Notes under the pieces: generated by a model
Databases searched by the model: none
What the model saw: only the letters and a program-made list of their open reading frames with translations
What the model was told of the DNA's origin: nothing
Made by a program: the position numbers and the translations under genes
Part shown: piece after piece, positions 10,660 through 60,557 of the stretch
Position numbering within the stretch: position 1 is the stretch's first letter
How the letters are laid out: the number at the start of each line of letters is the position of its first letter
NCBI GenBank assembly: GCA_009760855.2
Contig: WPIO01000090.1
Coordinates: 558,001 to 622,000 of the forward strand
Length of the DNA stretch: 64,000 nucleotides
Reading direction: 5' to 3'
Source: Cristatella mucedo
Taxonomy: Eukaryota > Bryozoa > Phylactolaemata > Cristatellidae

Positions 10660-12150
10660 TGGCATGATCGTGAGTCCACCTCTAAACATGGCAGCATCCC
10701 CCTGGAATGCTGACCCTTAACTACATGCAGCACTTCAATGTCTACTTTCAATCAGGCTACTAGTGACCTTGTCGTGAAGCTTGTATCCCGATCGAAACAG
10801 GCAACAGTACTCTAGTTCATACCTTCACTATTTCACTTCGCCGACATGTATATATGCTGCTGCCATGAATAAATAACATCATCAGTATTCCATTTTAGTC
10901 GGGTTGTGTCACATCGTCTTTCAAAAAGGCTTCAGCCAGGTGACTGCTCATAAAAGCGATGACAGAAAAGGAGAGCTTGAGCAACGTCCACCCAAGCCTA
11001 TCTTCTACGGTTTCAATCAAAGACACTGTAACGAATGAACAAACAGACCAGCTGAACTCATATAATAAAACTTCCAATCTGCCTAGTAAGTTCTAGTCTG
11101 GTTTAAGAGCTAATAAATCGTCAGAAGCTTTGGCTCTGCAGGTCATAGGCTGCAGAACTCGCTTCCAAAATTCCTATGCAACGACAACAACTGCAGGCAA
11201 ATATGGCTCATCCTTTTCTGTAATCATCAGCTGCTGGTTCCATGCTACTCAGTACTTCGACTGCTCTCCTGACTCTGCTATTCTTCCCATTTTTCTCTTT
11301 GCTACATTAGACGAAGTCTGTTGGCTACCGAATGCGTACCGAAAGCAGCCTAGGCTGTCAGCGGGCTATATAACACTCTCATACGTAACACCGACGTAGT
11401 GTTTATGACTTTGAGGAGTTACAGACGGAGATACATTGCATTACATGTATTGGCCTATGCAGGAATTGGGACTTACGTCGAGTCTCTGCTTGTTCTGCTA
11501 AATCTTTTCGCTGATTTCAATACTATAAATCACCAAGTCCTTCTTCAGTGCCACTTATCTCGCGTGAGCATTACTGGAACCAAACTGCATGGCTTCAGGT
11601 CCTATCTCACTCCTATTTTCCCAAACCTGCACTCGATACTGGTTAAGCAATTCTAAAGTTCAAGGTTTTCTCACTCAATTTGAGGTTTTCTAGTTCTCAT
11701 ATCCAACCTTCCAATTTAATCTACTTCTCCACCAGGTTAGCCGTCGTACCACATGGTTTTCGGGATCTAATCGTTTACCTATACCTTATACGAACCTCAA
11801 GTCCTCTGATGACAGAGCCTTTAGTCGGTAAGCTCCTAAAGCCTGGAACCCACATCCAAATTGAGTTAATACATGCCATGAATTGACCTACTTTTTCAAG
11901 AAACTAAAAGGCATTAGTATATCACAGAATATATTGAGTCCGTGAGATGTATCCTTTGGGTGCATCTGATGAGTACAGTCACTGTGCAGGCTTCCAGTGG
12001 CATAATAAGCATGATGGCTTGTGCATGTGACCCCAAGCCTATGCTATGTTTGTTGCAGTTAGTCATCCTGGCAGTAACCATTCGACTGTGCTTCCCTTGC
12101 AGCAAATGGCAAGAGCCCAGAAAGAGTTCTTTCAGAGCACTATGTCAAAG
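10660..12150 (+). mobile_element. LINE-B copy interrupted by LINE-A
   Basis: Plus-strand LINE-B. The linker region is near 10720-10830, the Asn-His-Ser block is just before 11122, and the RT block SLLVLLNLFADFNTINHQV is at about 11482-11540. There is then an internal deletion to C-terminal sequence (11690-11890) and 3' untranslated DNA ending near 12150 (GCAGCAAATGG, then the degraded stem-loop). The coding frame is broken many times. A LINE-A 3' end (11123-11438) sits inside it. Confidence 0.75.
11123..11438 (+). mobile_element. LINE-A 3'-end fragment nested in LINE-B
   Basis: It matches the terminal region of the LINE-A copy at 37480-37790 (CTCTGCAGGTC, GAACTCGCTTCCA, CTCTCCTGACTCTGCTAT, GAGTTACAGACGGAGATACA). 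LINE-B sequence resumes immediately afterwards, so this is a 5'-truncated insertion into LINE-B. Confidence 0.75.
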
Positions 12151-12969
12151 GTATATCTAATATCGTTCTTCCCCTCTCAAACTATCAAGGACAATGCAAT
12201 AGCTATCTTACCCTTTGCTTATTGGCCATCGACACCAGTAGGTGTGGCTCTTAAAGTCTTTGGATGTGTAAGCCTCTTCCACAATTCTTAGTTGAAGATT
12301 TATAGTCTGAGGTGACTGACTGTAGTGGTTGGTTTCCAGTGGTTCAGAGCTATTTCTTCAGTGCTAATCAATCAATAGACTGCCTCCATGTGTCAATGAT
12401 GCTACATACTTTCGGTTGGCAGTGTGGAATAAAGTTTTTTGATACTGTGTAGGCACTGCATTCCGCCAACGCTTAGGAGTGGTAACAAAAATAATAAAGT
12501 TAAAAACCCACCTAATCCTTGCAGGTTTATCGACTGGCTGGCGAAAATGCTGTTAAAAATTAGGTGTGCTGCATAGGCAGGCAATTACTTCCATCCTCTC
12601 AATCTATACCGAATGGAATGGAATTGCACCGTACTAGTGGGGCCCAGTGAGTGTTGGGGGAGCTTTAAACTCCATCTAGTTCTCTGCTGTGCATTAGCAG
12701 TCCGACGGACGCTCACTGGCTGAGAAATCGAAGGTGCCGTCAGAATCCGGACCAGCGCCTCATTTCGTTCGTGACGCAGATGCATTGTCATTCACCTGAG
12801 CACTAATTTGGCAGAGCTAGATATATCTTGCTTTCTCAGGTCGGGAAAAACATTGAAGGTTGCAAACGAGCAACTGGAGAGATAGTTTGCAGTCAGATGA
12901 GGCTAAATTGTCGATCACTACAGGACTTCTAGGCGAAGAACGTTTAACTGAGGCTCAAGGATAGCAGAA
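12151..12969 (+). promoter_or_regulatory. Region upstream of the MAPK-like start codon
   Basis: No TATA box or other promoter element can be named with confidence. A pyrimidine-rich acceptor-like site (CTTGCTTTCTCAG, AG at 12838-12839) lies 130 bp before the ATG. It could join a 5' untranslated exon, or a spliced leader if the organism uses one. An in-frame TGA at 12949-12951 shows that the coding frame cannot extend upstream in this exon. The piece 12633-12690 is an inverted match to 1743-1820. Confidence 0.3.
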
Positions 12970-51719
<38,750 letters not shown>

Positions 51720-52085
51720 GGCGAACGAGGTGAAGTGATTGCTAAGGTTAAATCCTCGTGGTTGGATCCTTGGTGTAAGCTGACTCTATTTTGAGCATTT
51801 ATTTTCCAGCCAATCTCTCTGTTGTTTGTAGATGCGACCGTCTCAAAATTACTCGAAAGCATTGCAGGTGTTTTTAGAAGACTAAAAACTGGTTAGCGAC
51901 AGTCGGAAAACGAAGGCTGACATTTGACTTTGTAAGACGTCTTCTGATTGAGCAAACCGTTTTTTTCAGTTTTTTTACCTTCCTCCCTCTATCACCATCT
52001 TCTCTCTCCTTGTATTCCCTCTCTGTCTATTTTCTGTATCGCTGTGTACATATGTGGTATATATAGATATGTGCTTATATATGTC

Positions 52086-52091
52086 AATAAA
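52086..52091 (+). terminator. Candidate polyadenylation signal of the MAPK-like gene
   Basis: AATAAA about 370 bp after the stop codon, directly at the truncated 5' edge of a SINE-A. It is the first canonical hexamer that I see downstream. Confidence 0.35.
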
Positions 52092-52228
52092 GGCGGTTGC
52101 TTTCCTCTGGGTTCGATTCCTCTGGTGGGCGATCCTTTATCGCCACTGCAAGCGGTGATGATAGCCATTAAGGCTGTTCTGTCGCTATACAAAAAGAGGC
52201 TGTTTAATCAGCTAGGATTTAATTTATG
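52092..52228 (+). mobile_element. SINE-A, 5'-truncated
   Basis: GGCGGTTGCTTTCC, GGGTTCGATTCCTCTGG, GGGCGATCCTTTATCGCCAC, ending GGCTGTTTAATCAGCTAGGA. This is one of the best-preserved 3' halves. Confidence 0.9.
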
Positions 52229-52283
52229 CACATACATAGTTATAAATTCTTGCTTTTTCTTCGCCAGGCTCACGTTGTCAATC

Positions 52284-52381
52284 ATGAGTGCTAGAAGTAT
52301 TGCATACGGATTGAACAAACTCTTTGTATTAGTGACTGGCTTTCACTTTTGCAGTTTAGCCATTTTTGGTCTAGGAAAATG
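52284..52381 (+). CDS. Possible first exon of a small multi-pass membrane protein
   Basis: An acceptor-like CTTTTTCTTCGCCAG ends at 52267. ATG follows at 52284 and encodes MSARSIAYGLNKLFVL with a hydrophobic segment ending GLGKW. A donor-like TG|GTGCAG lies at 52382. A short cytosolic start, then one membrane span ending Gly-x-Gly-x-Trp, resembles the first exon of tetraspanins, which are abundant in invertebrates. The conserved Asn of that span is not obvious. Without the donor the frame stops at 52433. No further exon was found, so this is tentative. Confidence 0.25.
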
Positions 52382-52433
52382 GTGCAGCAACTGGATGAAA
52401 TATGCTTTGCCGCTACAATTGAAAATAATCTGA

Positions 52434-53148
52434 GCAGAGCCGAACTTGGACGCCTTCATTCAGAATGGCAACGTTGAACAAATTGATAAAAAATTGAAGC
52501 CTGCACGTCGTTCATTGTTTGAGCACTTTTAGCTTTAAGTTTCCATGAAGTAGTAAAGGACAGCGTCAGATACCAACTGAGTTATGGACAAGTAAACACA
52601 AATTTATTTTTCTTTATTAAAGTGAAGGTGGTAGGAATTAGCTACTTTAGAAAAACTAGCACCTCAAATGATACCCCTTAAATCACTTCTTACTGGTCTT
52701 ACTCTTCTTCCTATTGATCATTGAATCCCAATCAAATTACATCAATCATTTCCGTTTTTTAAATTCCTTTAAGATCTTAGCTATTGAACTACACTCCGAC
52801 CTTGCATTGCATTTAAAAACTTGCATTTTTCTTCTCCTTCACCAATTTTTCTTCTCCGTCACCAATCGATTTTCGGGAGCACGGAAAAAACTATACTTTT
52901 TTTAAAACCGTGCATTTAGGAAGTACGCCTTAAAACTCTCAAAGACATAATTAGGTTGCATTACCCAAAATTGAACCTGAAATCCTACCCTTTACTAATT
53001 CCAATTGATTTAGCCGTATCTGCATGAAGTGGTTACTGTTCGCCCAAACGTACTGACATGTTCAAATTCCTAACCGGGTGATTAGCTTCGATTCATTTTC
53101 ATTATTAGTGCAGGGGCAGAAATATTTTCCTTAAGGATTGTAAAGTTT
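52434..53148. other. No recognised feature
   Basis: AT-rich intergenic or intronic DNA. Confidence 0.35.
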
Positions 53149-53295
53149 GCCGAGCTGGTTTGGTCCAGCGTTTAAGGAGCTCGGCCCCTCCCCCCCCCCC
53201 GACTACGGTCTCTCTGAGGTGGTAGTCTCAAGCTCAGAGGCACATTTGAAGCTCCTGAATAGAGAGTAGGTTCTCTTAGGGTGCTATAGAGATTA
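53149..53295 (+). mobile_element. SINE-B
   Basis: GCCGAGCTGGTTTGGTCCAG (A-box region), a C-rich run at 53187-53200, a B-box-like segment CTCAAGCTCAGAGG, and the LINE-B-like 3' end GAGTAGGTTCTCTTAGGGTG at about 53264-53283, then AT-rich tail. Confidence 0.75.
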
Positions 53296-53729
53296 AATAT
53301 ATATATTTTTTTAAATATTTGATGATATTACTGTCATTCGCACAAATATTGGCAAGCACAATAATCATACTTTGGAAGCCTATTGCTTCTCATCTGAGTT
53401 CTGGAGTACAGTTGTTCGTGAGGTATTGTCATAGCCAGATAGCAGTAACCATAAGGCAAGTGAAACTAATATCAAACCCTACAGATATTTTCATCTTTAA
53501 AGTATAATAGCAGGGTCCCTTTTTCTGTATATACATGACAAAAGGCCTGCTGCCATTTCTTTCTGAGTTAACTCGTCACCTAAAAGTTAGTATTACTGAG
53601 TACAACTCTGTTTTCAAAAGGCCAAGAGAGTCCAGATTGGTTTCATCAAAAACATTCAACATCCGTGAGTGTTTTGTCAGCAGATTGTGTGACCTAATCA
53701 GGATAAAGTTGCAGCCGTTTATAAGATAT
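53296..53729. other. No recognised feature
   Basis: The open frames at 53319-53507 and 53535-53744 show nothing identifiable. Confidence 0.3.
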
Positions 53730-54740
53730 GAACTGAAGTCATGATCTCTTAAGGATTTGAGGTTTTGTATGGGGTATATGTTTACAATTAGTTTACAAAA
53801 ACGCTGGTGGCTAAATGCTTATACTGGCGGGGGAGTAGATTGGAGAGATAAGCTGAAGATTAAAGAATAAATAAACCTAGAAGTGAGTAACAAAACCTTG
53901 TAATCATGCATTGCGTGGTGGGAGCTAGCACTGGTTTGTGAGGTGTTAGATGTAGTGACTGAAACACATGACTGACAAGCCTATTGCAGAGTTTGGCATA
54001 CTCTGTAAACGCCTGATTGCACATGCCTGCAGACTAGCAAATAGTGAGTTATATAAGTGAAGACAGAATAAACTCATGAAGCAATTTAGATGGGGTATTT
54101 ATGTCTAATCAAGCGTGAATTTTAGCTATTCTAGATAGCTAAAAGTAGGCGAGCTTGACTGTGGTACACAGGTCATAATCCGATGAAAGGTCATTTTCAA
54201 CTAGACAACCTATATTTCACACAGATCCAACTGGCGATAAGCTGGAACAGCCGGTTTCCAGAATTAACCTTTTCCATTTCGCTAACAAACTTGATTGGAC
54301 TTTAACTATAAGTGGGTTTTATCATCATGCAATTTAAGAAAGTTTGCTACAATCAACGTTTGGATATCACTATTACACATAGCCAAGCAGTGCAAACAAT
54401 TTTATGTACACGAGGGCTTAGAGGGGTCAACATATAGGTCCAAATCAGTGCTGTCTGAGTAGAAGTGAAAGACTAGATTTAGTGAGGCCGTGCCATTGGC
54501 GAGAGGAAGAGTGTAAACCATAAAATGAGCTGAGCGCCGAGGTACCTAGTATTTCAGAGGTTCATCGGGTAATGTTTGTCTATTCATATCAGTGGTCAAG
54601 AGGCTTCCATTGAGGTAGGTCCTGAACCGTTGCAACACCGACCCATATATTCCAGCGTGAGACAAGAAGTGCTCAAGAAGGAGTGGCGAGTGGTAGAATA
54701 AAAAACGGCTGCATTTTTAAGCCAAACAATAAGAGATACT
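53730..54740 (-). mobile_element. LINE-B, degenerate
   Basis: GATCTCTTAAGGATTTGAGG, GACTGACAAGCCTATTGCAG, TAGAAGTGAAAGACTAGATT and GAGACAAGAAGTGCTCAAG follow the same order as minus-strand LINE-B 17990-18940. Confidence 0.75.
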
Positions 54741-54769
54741 TGACGTAAGTCACCAATCTCAAGTGGGAT

Positions 54770-54797
54770 CCTAATCCTAATTCTAACCCTAATCGTA
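54770..54797. repeat. Short telomere-like CCCTAA array, degenerate
   Basis: CTAATCCTAATTCTAACCCT: four to five imperfect CCCTAA units, the complement of the common metazoan telomere repeat TTAGGG. Confidence 0.4.
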
Positions 54798-54949
54798 AGT
54801 AGTTAGACAAGAGCATAGTTTTTATATGGGTCTGTTGAAATATTCAGACAGCTCTTCCAGCATCTAATTCAATAGTGAGGCACTCTGCCACAATGGTAAC
54901 TCCAATGAGACACAATACCGGAACTTGGCTTTTAATTTAATGTATTATT

Positions 54950-55072
54950 TCTAGTGGTTAAGGTGCCCCCCAACCAAGGTCTGACTGCGGTCGTGGGCTC
55001 GAGCTACGAGGCATACGTCAAGCGCCTGAATACAGACTAAGTTATCTTGGGACGCTATATAAATAATTATTT
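54950..55072 (+). mobile_element. SINE-B
   Basis: AGTGGTTAAGGTGCCCCCCA, GGTCGTGGGCTCGAGC (B box), then AAGCGCCTGAATACAGACTA and TTATCTTGGGACGCTATATA, the stem-loop shared with LINE-B. Tail AAATAATTATTTATTT. Confidence 0.85.
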
Positions 55073-55379
55073 ATTTATTTATTCATTTATTTCAAATTAA
55101 TCTCCAACACATGCATTTTATAAAACATTCGCCTGAGGTTCGGCTCTCGACTGTAGCTGTTTTTGCAGCTCGACTGAGTTTGCACTGACCACTATATATC
55201 CACCGATCAGACACAACTTTACCAGTCTTCTCATTCAATCGAATATGTTATAAAATACAAGCTTCAAGTAATTGGAGCAGATGCTCCCAAAATTCAGAAA
55301 ATATTGCAATAAAAGTTCCTATGTGCTCAAAATAGTTTATGCTATTTTAAGGTGTGATCGATGATTGTGACACAGCAAC
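55073..55379. other. No recognised feature
   Basis: I see nothing specific. Confidence 0.3.
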
Positions 55380-55800
55380 CTGAGCCACAAAGATACAGTG
55401 GCGTAACTTTCTGCTTCTCACTAGGTCATTGCAGCCGTTGCATCAATGTTACCAGTAGAGCATAGAGCTCTAGATAAAATTATGCTAGAAATCCATAAGT
55501 GCCGGCCCGTGAATCTAGATGAGATGACATGAATGCACACAAATTATGAAGAGTTGACATTTCTTATTAACACTAGTCCTGTCCGGACATGCTCAAGACC
55601 ACGCAATAGCCATAAACGTGCACAGATGTCCAGAAAAAACCTAGGTGCATATAAACTCATGTAGTTCACCAAGATCTATAATGATCTGCCGACCAGCACC
55701 ATGCTGCATGTATAGCTCGTAAATGGCTTCTCTTTTTTATGCCTCCGACTAAGATTGCATCACCTGATCTTTTCAAGTAAGACTACTATTCAAATATACT
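55380..55800 (+). mobile_element. Very degenerate LINE C-terminal region
   Basis: A C-terminal pattern SRKNLGAYKL followed by FTKIYNDLPTS (about 55625-55705) recalls the G-A-x-x-W-N-x-L-P end of non-LTR elements. Family is unclear and stops are many. Confidence 0.35.
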
Positions 55801-56419
55801 TGCATAGCAATTTCGTAACATTTTTAATTCAGAATAAAAAATAATGAATCGGCTGTAACACCAGAATGCGATCCTTACTCCTTTCATGAAAGATTACTAC
55901 TAGAGCGAGTTTTGGCCATGCCATAGGTGGCACATTGCAAAGACAAAGCAGCCAAAATGCTGATTTTTCCGGAACAACACTTCCCTAGCACAGCAACCTC
56001 AGGTCAACATTTATTCGAGCTAACGCTTGCTTGCAAGCTGTTCAAAGTAGCTATTCCACAGTGATCCAGAGTTGGAATTTACCACTATTACCCACCACTG
56101 CATTGATATGAATTCAGAAACTGGGTATTAGGCTGCAAAATCCACCCCTGAAAATTTTAGTCAACCGGGATTATTAGTGATACTGATAGAAGGTTGAATT
56201 TTAGAAGTTTCCATAACATGAAAAATGGTAGCCCTGTTATCGTGGCACATAGATTGGATGATATCCGAGGAGCTCAGATTATCTTCGTTTGACCGATTTA
56301 CATCTGGCACTGAATTTGGACATTGCACGACTTCATGCCGACAACTTTATGCTCACAGTATTGTCAACAGCTTACGTTTTCATGAATTTCGCAAAGCAAA
56401 CTTGGTATTACTCATTCCT
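55801..56419. other. No recognised feature
   Basis: The frames at 56225-56525 include LDIARLHADNFMLTV, which I cannot assign. Confidence 0.3.
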
Positions 56420-56439
56420 GCGGTTACTACAAAGGGTCA

Positions 56440-56620
56440 CAGTAATAATATTAATACTAATAAGAATAGAGCACTCGATAAAGCACCATAAGAGAACTCA
56501 ATGCCTTTCTAGGAGTCTTGCTTGATAAACAAAAAACATGAAAAACATGGTTAGGGGTGACATGCACATGGTCAGGAAGCAATCGGCCTATGCAGATTGG
56601 CTTCTACCATTATCTATGAA
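56440..56620 (-). mobile_element. LINE-B 3' terminus fragment
   Basis: AATAATATTAATACTAATAA tail, GATAAAGCACCATAAGAGAA, TTTCTAGGAGTCTTGCTTGA, then GGTTAGGGGTGACATGCACA. Confidence 0.75.
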
Positions 56621-56674
56621 TGATAACTTAATTTTAATGACTCCCAGTTGAGCTATAGAAATAACTATACTTTG

Positions 56675-56815
56675 CCTAACTGGTTTGGCCCAGTGTTTAA
56701 GGAAATGGCCCAGCCAAGGTCTAGCTAGGGTCGTGGGCTCGAGCCTAACGGCAGATGTGAAACGCCTGGATATAGATTAAGATCTCTTAGGGGGCTGTAC
56801 AAATAAACCATATTT
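56675..56815 (+). mobile_element. SINE-B, best copy
   Basis: GCCTAACTGGTTTGGCCCAG, GGTCGTGGGCTCGAGCC (B box), AAACGCCTGGATATAGATTA and AGATCTCTTAGGGGGCTGTA, with tail CAAATAAACCAT. The body is tRNA-like and the 3' end LINE-B-like. Confidence 0.85.
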
Positions 56816-57204
56816 GTTTATTCAACACAATTAGTTTATAGCCGGTGTCTCAAAGTGTTTCGTGGAGGCATGTCAGCTGGTGCGATAGGTCTTTTCTTAC
56901 TGTTATGGTTAAATAATACTGGAGGCTGGTGTACTGTCAGATCAATAATGACTTGCTCTAGTGAGTAAATATAGATGAACCAGATTAGATAATACCACGA
57001 TCATTAATTCGGCTGTGAAAAAAGTCAACTCATGCAATGGGCCTTCACGTTGACTGTAGCTTTAGACTGCCAGAAATGTACCCCGCCTCAGCTCATGCAG
57101 GGAAGTACACTTATCTGCTTCCTTGAAAATAAGTTGCTGACTGCCTTCGCTTGTGCTGTACTCTTATACGGCTTTTGTGGTAGTCATTGGGCATCAACTT
57201 TCTT
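56816..57204. other. No recognised feature
   Basis: I see nothing specific. Confidence 0.3.
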
Positions 57205-57395
57205 TTTTAAGGCATGTGGTCTCTAGCCACTCGGTCGCAGCCTGGGCTTTAAGCCCCTCAACTTCTAGATCATCGTTCGTGGTTTCGAAAACTATATATA
57301 TGTAATTTAGCAGTGTACGATGCATGCTTGGAGACAGCTGCTAAGGCTATCCCAGCTATGTATAAATGAGGCTGCTAATCAGATTAGCAGGGATT
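57205..57395 (+). mobile_element. Diverged SINE-A-like element
   Basis: CGTGGTTTCGAAAAC (B-box-like) near 57278, GCTGCTAAGGCTATCCCAGC, and end GAGGCTGCTAATCAGATTAG, parallel to the SINE-A 3' end. Confidence 0.4.
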
Positions 57396-58316
57396 TACTT
57401 ACTTTTAGCTATAAGCAGTAGGCTGTACAAGAAGACACCGAGTTTCTCAAGTATTACTTGAGCGACTGCAAGGATAAGCTTCGTTCTACGTTATGAAATG
57501 TCAGCATAATGCAATCGAGGCTACAGCTACCGAGTAGATATTTTGATGGGATGCTGAAATAGTCTTATTATAATGTTTTATAATGACCATAAGACAAAAT
57601 ATTTACGTATTTTCAAAAAGAAGAATAATCGTATAGTTAGCAAAAGAATGCACAATGTCAAAAAGCATAACTATTTAAGAGTGACAAGCATACTGGTACT
57701 ATGTAAACATTGATATAGCAGCATTTATAGTATTTAGGTTAAACCTAAATTGACTGGCTTTGTTTATCAAGAGTGATGTTAATCGGAAGTCGCATATAAT
57801 TATTTTAGCTATGCAAAAAATTGTCTACCCATTTAAAAAAATCAATACAACTTGACTTATAAATAGGAATCACAAGCGACCCTCACCTTTTTAGACGGCT
57901 GAAGCTGTACCGGCGAATGTTTTGCTGGAATCTTGCCAGACACAAATGGGAAGCAGCGAAACAGCCGGACGAACTTGAAAATTGAAAAATATATACCATA
58001 AAATCGAATACTGTTGGCATGTTGCAAAATTCATTGGTTGAACTTGCATGACCACACCCCAGGGGAAGACTATAGGTCGAGACAATTTCAGTTCCCCCTT
58101 CAGACTCAGCCAGTGATGGACTAATTAAAGCGACATATATATGGGATTCTGACTAATTGTAGACAATTGGCTACATTTTTCATGAGGAAATACGGCCTAC
58201 ACAATTCTTGTCTGAGTCTCTATACCTACATCTAAATAGGTCACCAGCGATCTTGTTCAGAAGTTCTTATTGTAATCAACGACTACAAGTCGTTCGGTTT
58301 CTATTTAAAAAAAAAT
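57396..58316. other. No recognised feature
   Basis: AT-rich, with nothing that I recognise. Confidence 0.35.
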
Positions 58317-58486
58317 TCTAGCTGGATTAATAGACTCATTTTGTATAGCCACAGATGAGCCTTTACGGCTAACACCACCACTTGGAGTGGCGAAAAAGGA
58401 TCGTCCACCACAAGATTCGAACCCACGATCTTGGGACTGAGGTCGTGAAAAGCAACCACCTTACCTAGTGAGCCATTATGACTCAC
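58317..58486 (-). mobile_element. SINE-A, near full length
   Basis: TCTAGCTGGATTAATAGACT, GATTCGAACCCACGATCTTG (B-box complement) and CCACCTTACCTAGTGAGCCA. Confidence 0.9.
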
Positions 58487-58554
58487 TATTCCCACTGTCT
58501 TGCTCCTACGTCGCATTGATCTGCTGCTGCCATGCACAACTAATATCATTAATA

Positions 58555-59960
58555 CGTCATTAGCCTCAAGTCAAGTTCAAGCACCTTTAAAAAGGCTGTA
58601 GTCAATCTACTTCTCAAGAAAGCGACACTAGACCAAGAGAACTTAAGCAACTACCGGCCAGTCTCCCTTCTACGATTCCTATAAAAAACACTGGAGCGGG
58701 TCGTGGCTGACCAGCTGAACTCATATGTTGAAACTTTAAACCTTGCAAGTACGTTCCAGTCTGTCTTTAGAGCTAATCACTCAGCAGAATCAGCATTGCT
58801 TAGGGAGTACAGCGACCTAATAGGAATGCAGACATAGGTAGAGTGTCTCTGCTAGTTTTTCTGGACCTTTCGGCAGTTTTTGATACTGTCGGTCAAAAAG
58901 TTCTTCTAGAGTGCCCCTCATCTCACCTGGGCATCACTGGCACTGCTCTGCAAGGGTTCAAATCCCATCTCAGTGGGGATTCCGGAGTATTGACTTGAAT
59001 AGACAAACATCATCTGAGGTACCTGAGAAATATGGCAAACCTCTGGGCTCCATGTGAGGTCCAGTCCTTTTCACAATTTATGCTCTCCCTCTTGCTAACG
59101 TTGATGCCAAGCATAATTCAGGCTTTAATTTCTTTATGAGTAACAGTTGTAGTTTTGCATTGACCCTTGGCTGCCTTCGAGCACCTTAAACTATCTAAAA
59201 TACCTTTCTGCATGTATCGACGAAACTCCCGAATGGATGGTGGCTCATTTTCCTAAACTAAATGATGATACAACTAATTTGTTTAGTTACAGCAGACCCA
59301 GTAAGATTAAAGTATTAGGAAGGCTGACACTCAAAATTTGCTCTGCCGACACAGCTCGAGTTAAATCAACTAAATTCTTGTTGCCATGTTCCAAATTGAC
59401 ATCTCGTTAGACGACCAAATCAGCTCCACAATGAAGTATGCATACTTTCAGGTACGTAACCATGGCAAAATTTGTCCTTGTTTAGATGAAGATACCACAT
59501 CTAAGAAGGTCCATTAATTTGTGCCATCCAGTCATGACTTCAGTAACTCACTGCCTCCTGACCTACTAGGGTTTGCAATCAGGCTCTTACAGCTGGTGCC
59601 AAACTCTACAGCTAGGGTTGCCTGTTGTGAGCATTGTAGCTGCTGCATCACACCAATTCTCGACAACCTGCACTGTAATCATGTCAAGCATCGGATTGAA
59701 ATCATGGTTTTGCTGCTCACTTTTAAGTAACTTCATTCTTTGGATTCTAGCCTATCTCTCGAATCTTGTCATCCACTAACCACTAGGCGAAGCATCGATC
59801 CGCAGGCTTTTCGGAAATTCAAATATTTACCAATACCTCATACAAACCTCAAATCCGTTGGAGACATGAATTTCGTTCGTAAGCTCTCAAAGCCTGGAAA
59901 TCACTCCCGACTTGAGTCTGAACCTCCCTTGACTTGACAAAATTCAAAAAGAACTTCCTT
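58555..59960 (+). mobile_element. LINE-B, RT to C-terminus, broken
   Basis: AACTACCGGCCAGTCTCCCT (RT start, about 58649). Then FLDLSAVFDTVGQKVLLE at about 58857-58910, a decayed F-x-x-x-D-D region near 59120, and LTACIDE/LNDDTT-type sequence near 59210-59280. The C-terminal region runs to 59960. The 3' untranslated region and tail are missing. It has many frame changes. Confidence 0.85.
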
Positions 59961-60557
59961 GGAATTTTTATACAGCTTTTCCTTCATTTGAGCTTGACAC
60001 TGATAAACGTTCAATACTGCTTCATTGACTGCGAATGTCAAATACCCGGTAGATGCTACGCTCTCGAAGGGGGCTATATTCATTTACATAGATATAAAAA
60101 CTTACTAACTTTTATTAACGGTATTACGAGGTACTCCCGTTTAACCATCAGGAACAGCAGGTGGTGGAATGGCCGTCCCAGCGGATGTGGGGAGGTTATT
60201 TTAATAGGTATGCGGCAGCCAGAGAATTAAGGGATCTGGAAGAGAGTATCAAAATCACGAAGTCAATATGTTGCTTAATTTGCAACCCCTTTAAGTCAGC
60301 GAAACGCGACACGAAGGATAGACTTCTGCTCACAGCAGAAATGCGTATCACCTGAGTTCATTTTAATTTTCTAAATACCTAAATTCTTTAGTAGCAATCT
60401 GTGCTGCTCCAATAACTTATCTTTGTGCGTTGTCAAATGGCTACACTGGATAGCAAGGTCCACTGATCACCATTACTCTACAGTTCATTGCTAGATAGTG
60501 GCAATGTTTCCAGAGCATTCTTTTTAGTTGTACATGATCAGGATGCGAATGTAAAAA
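59961..60557. other. No recognised feature
   Basis: The open frame at 59934-60230 is unsupported. Confidence 0.3.

Noticed and set aside
51948-52433. 161-codon open frame
   Set aside because: It runs through a SINE-A and low-complexity DNA. Only its last 49 codons (from 52284) have possible coding character.
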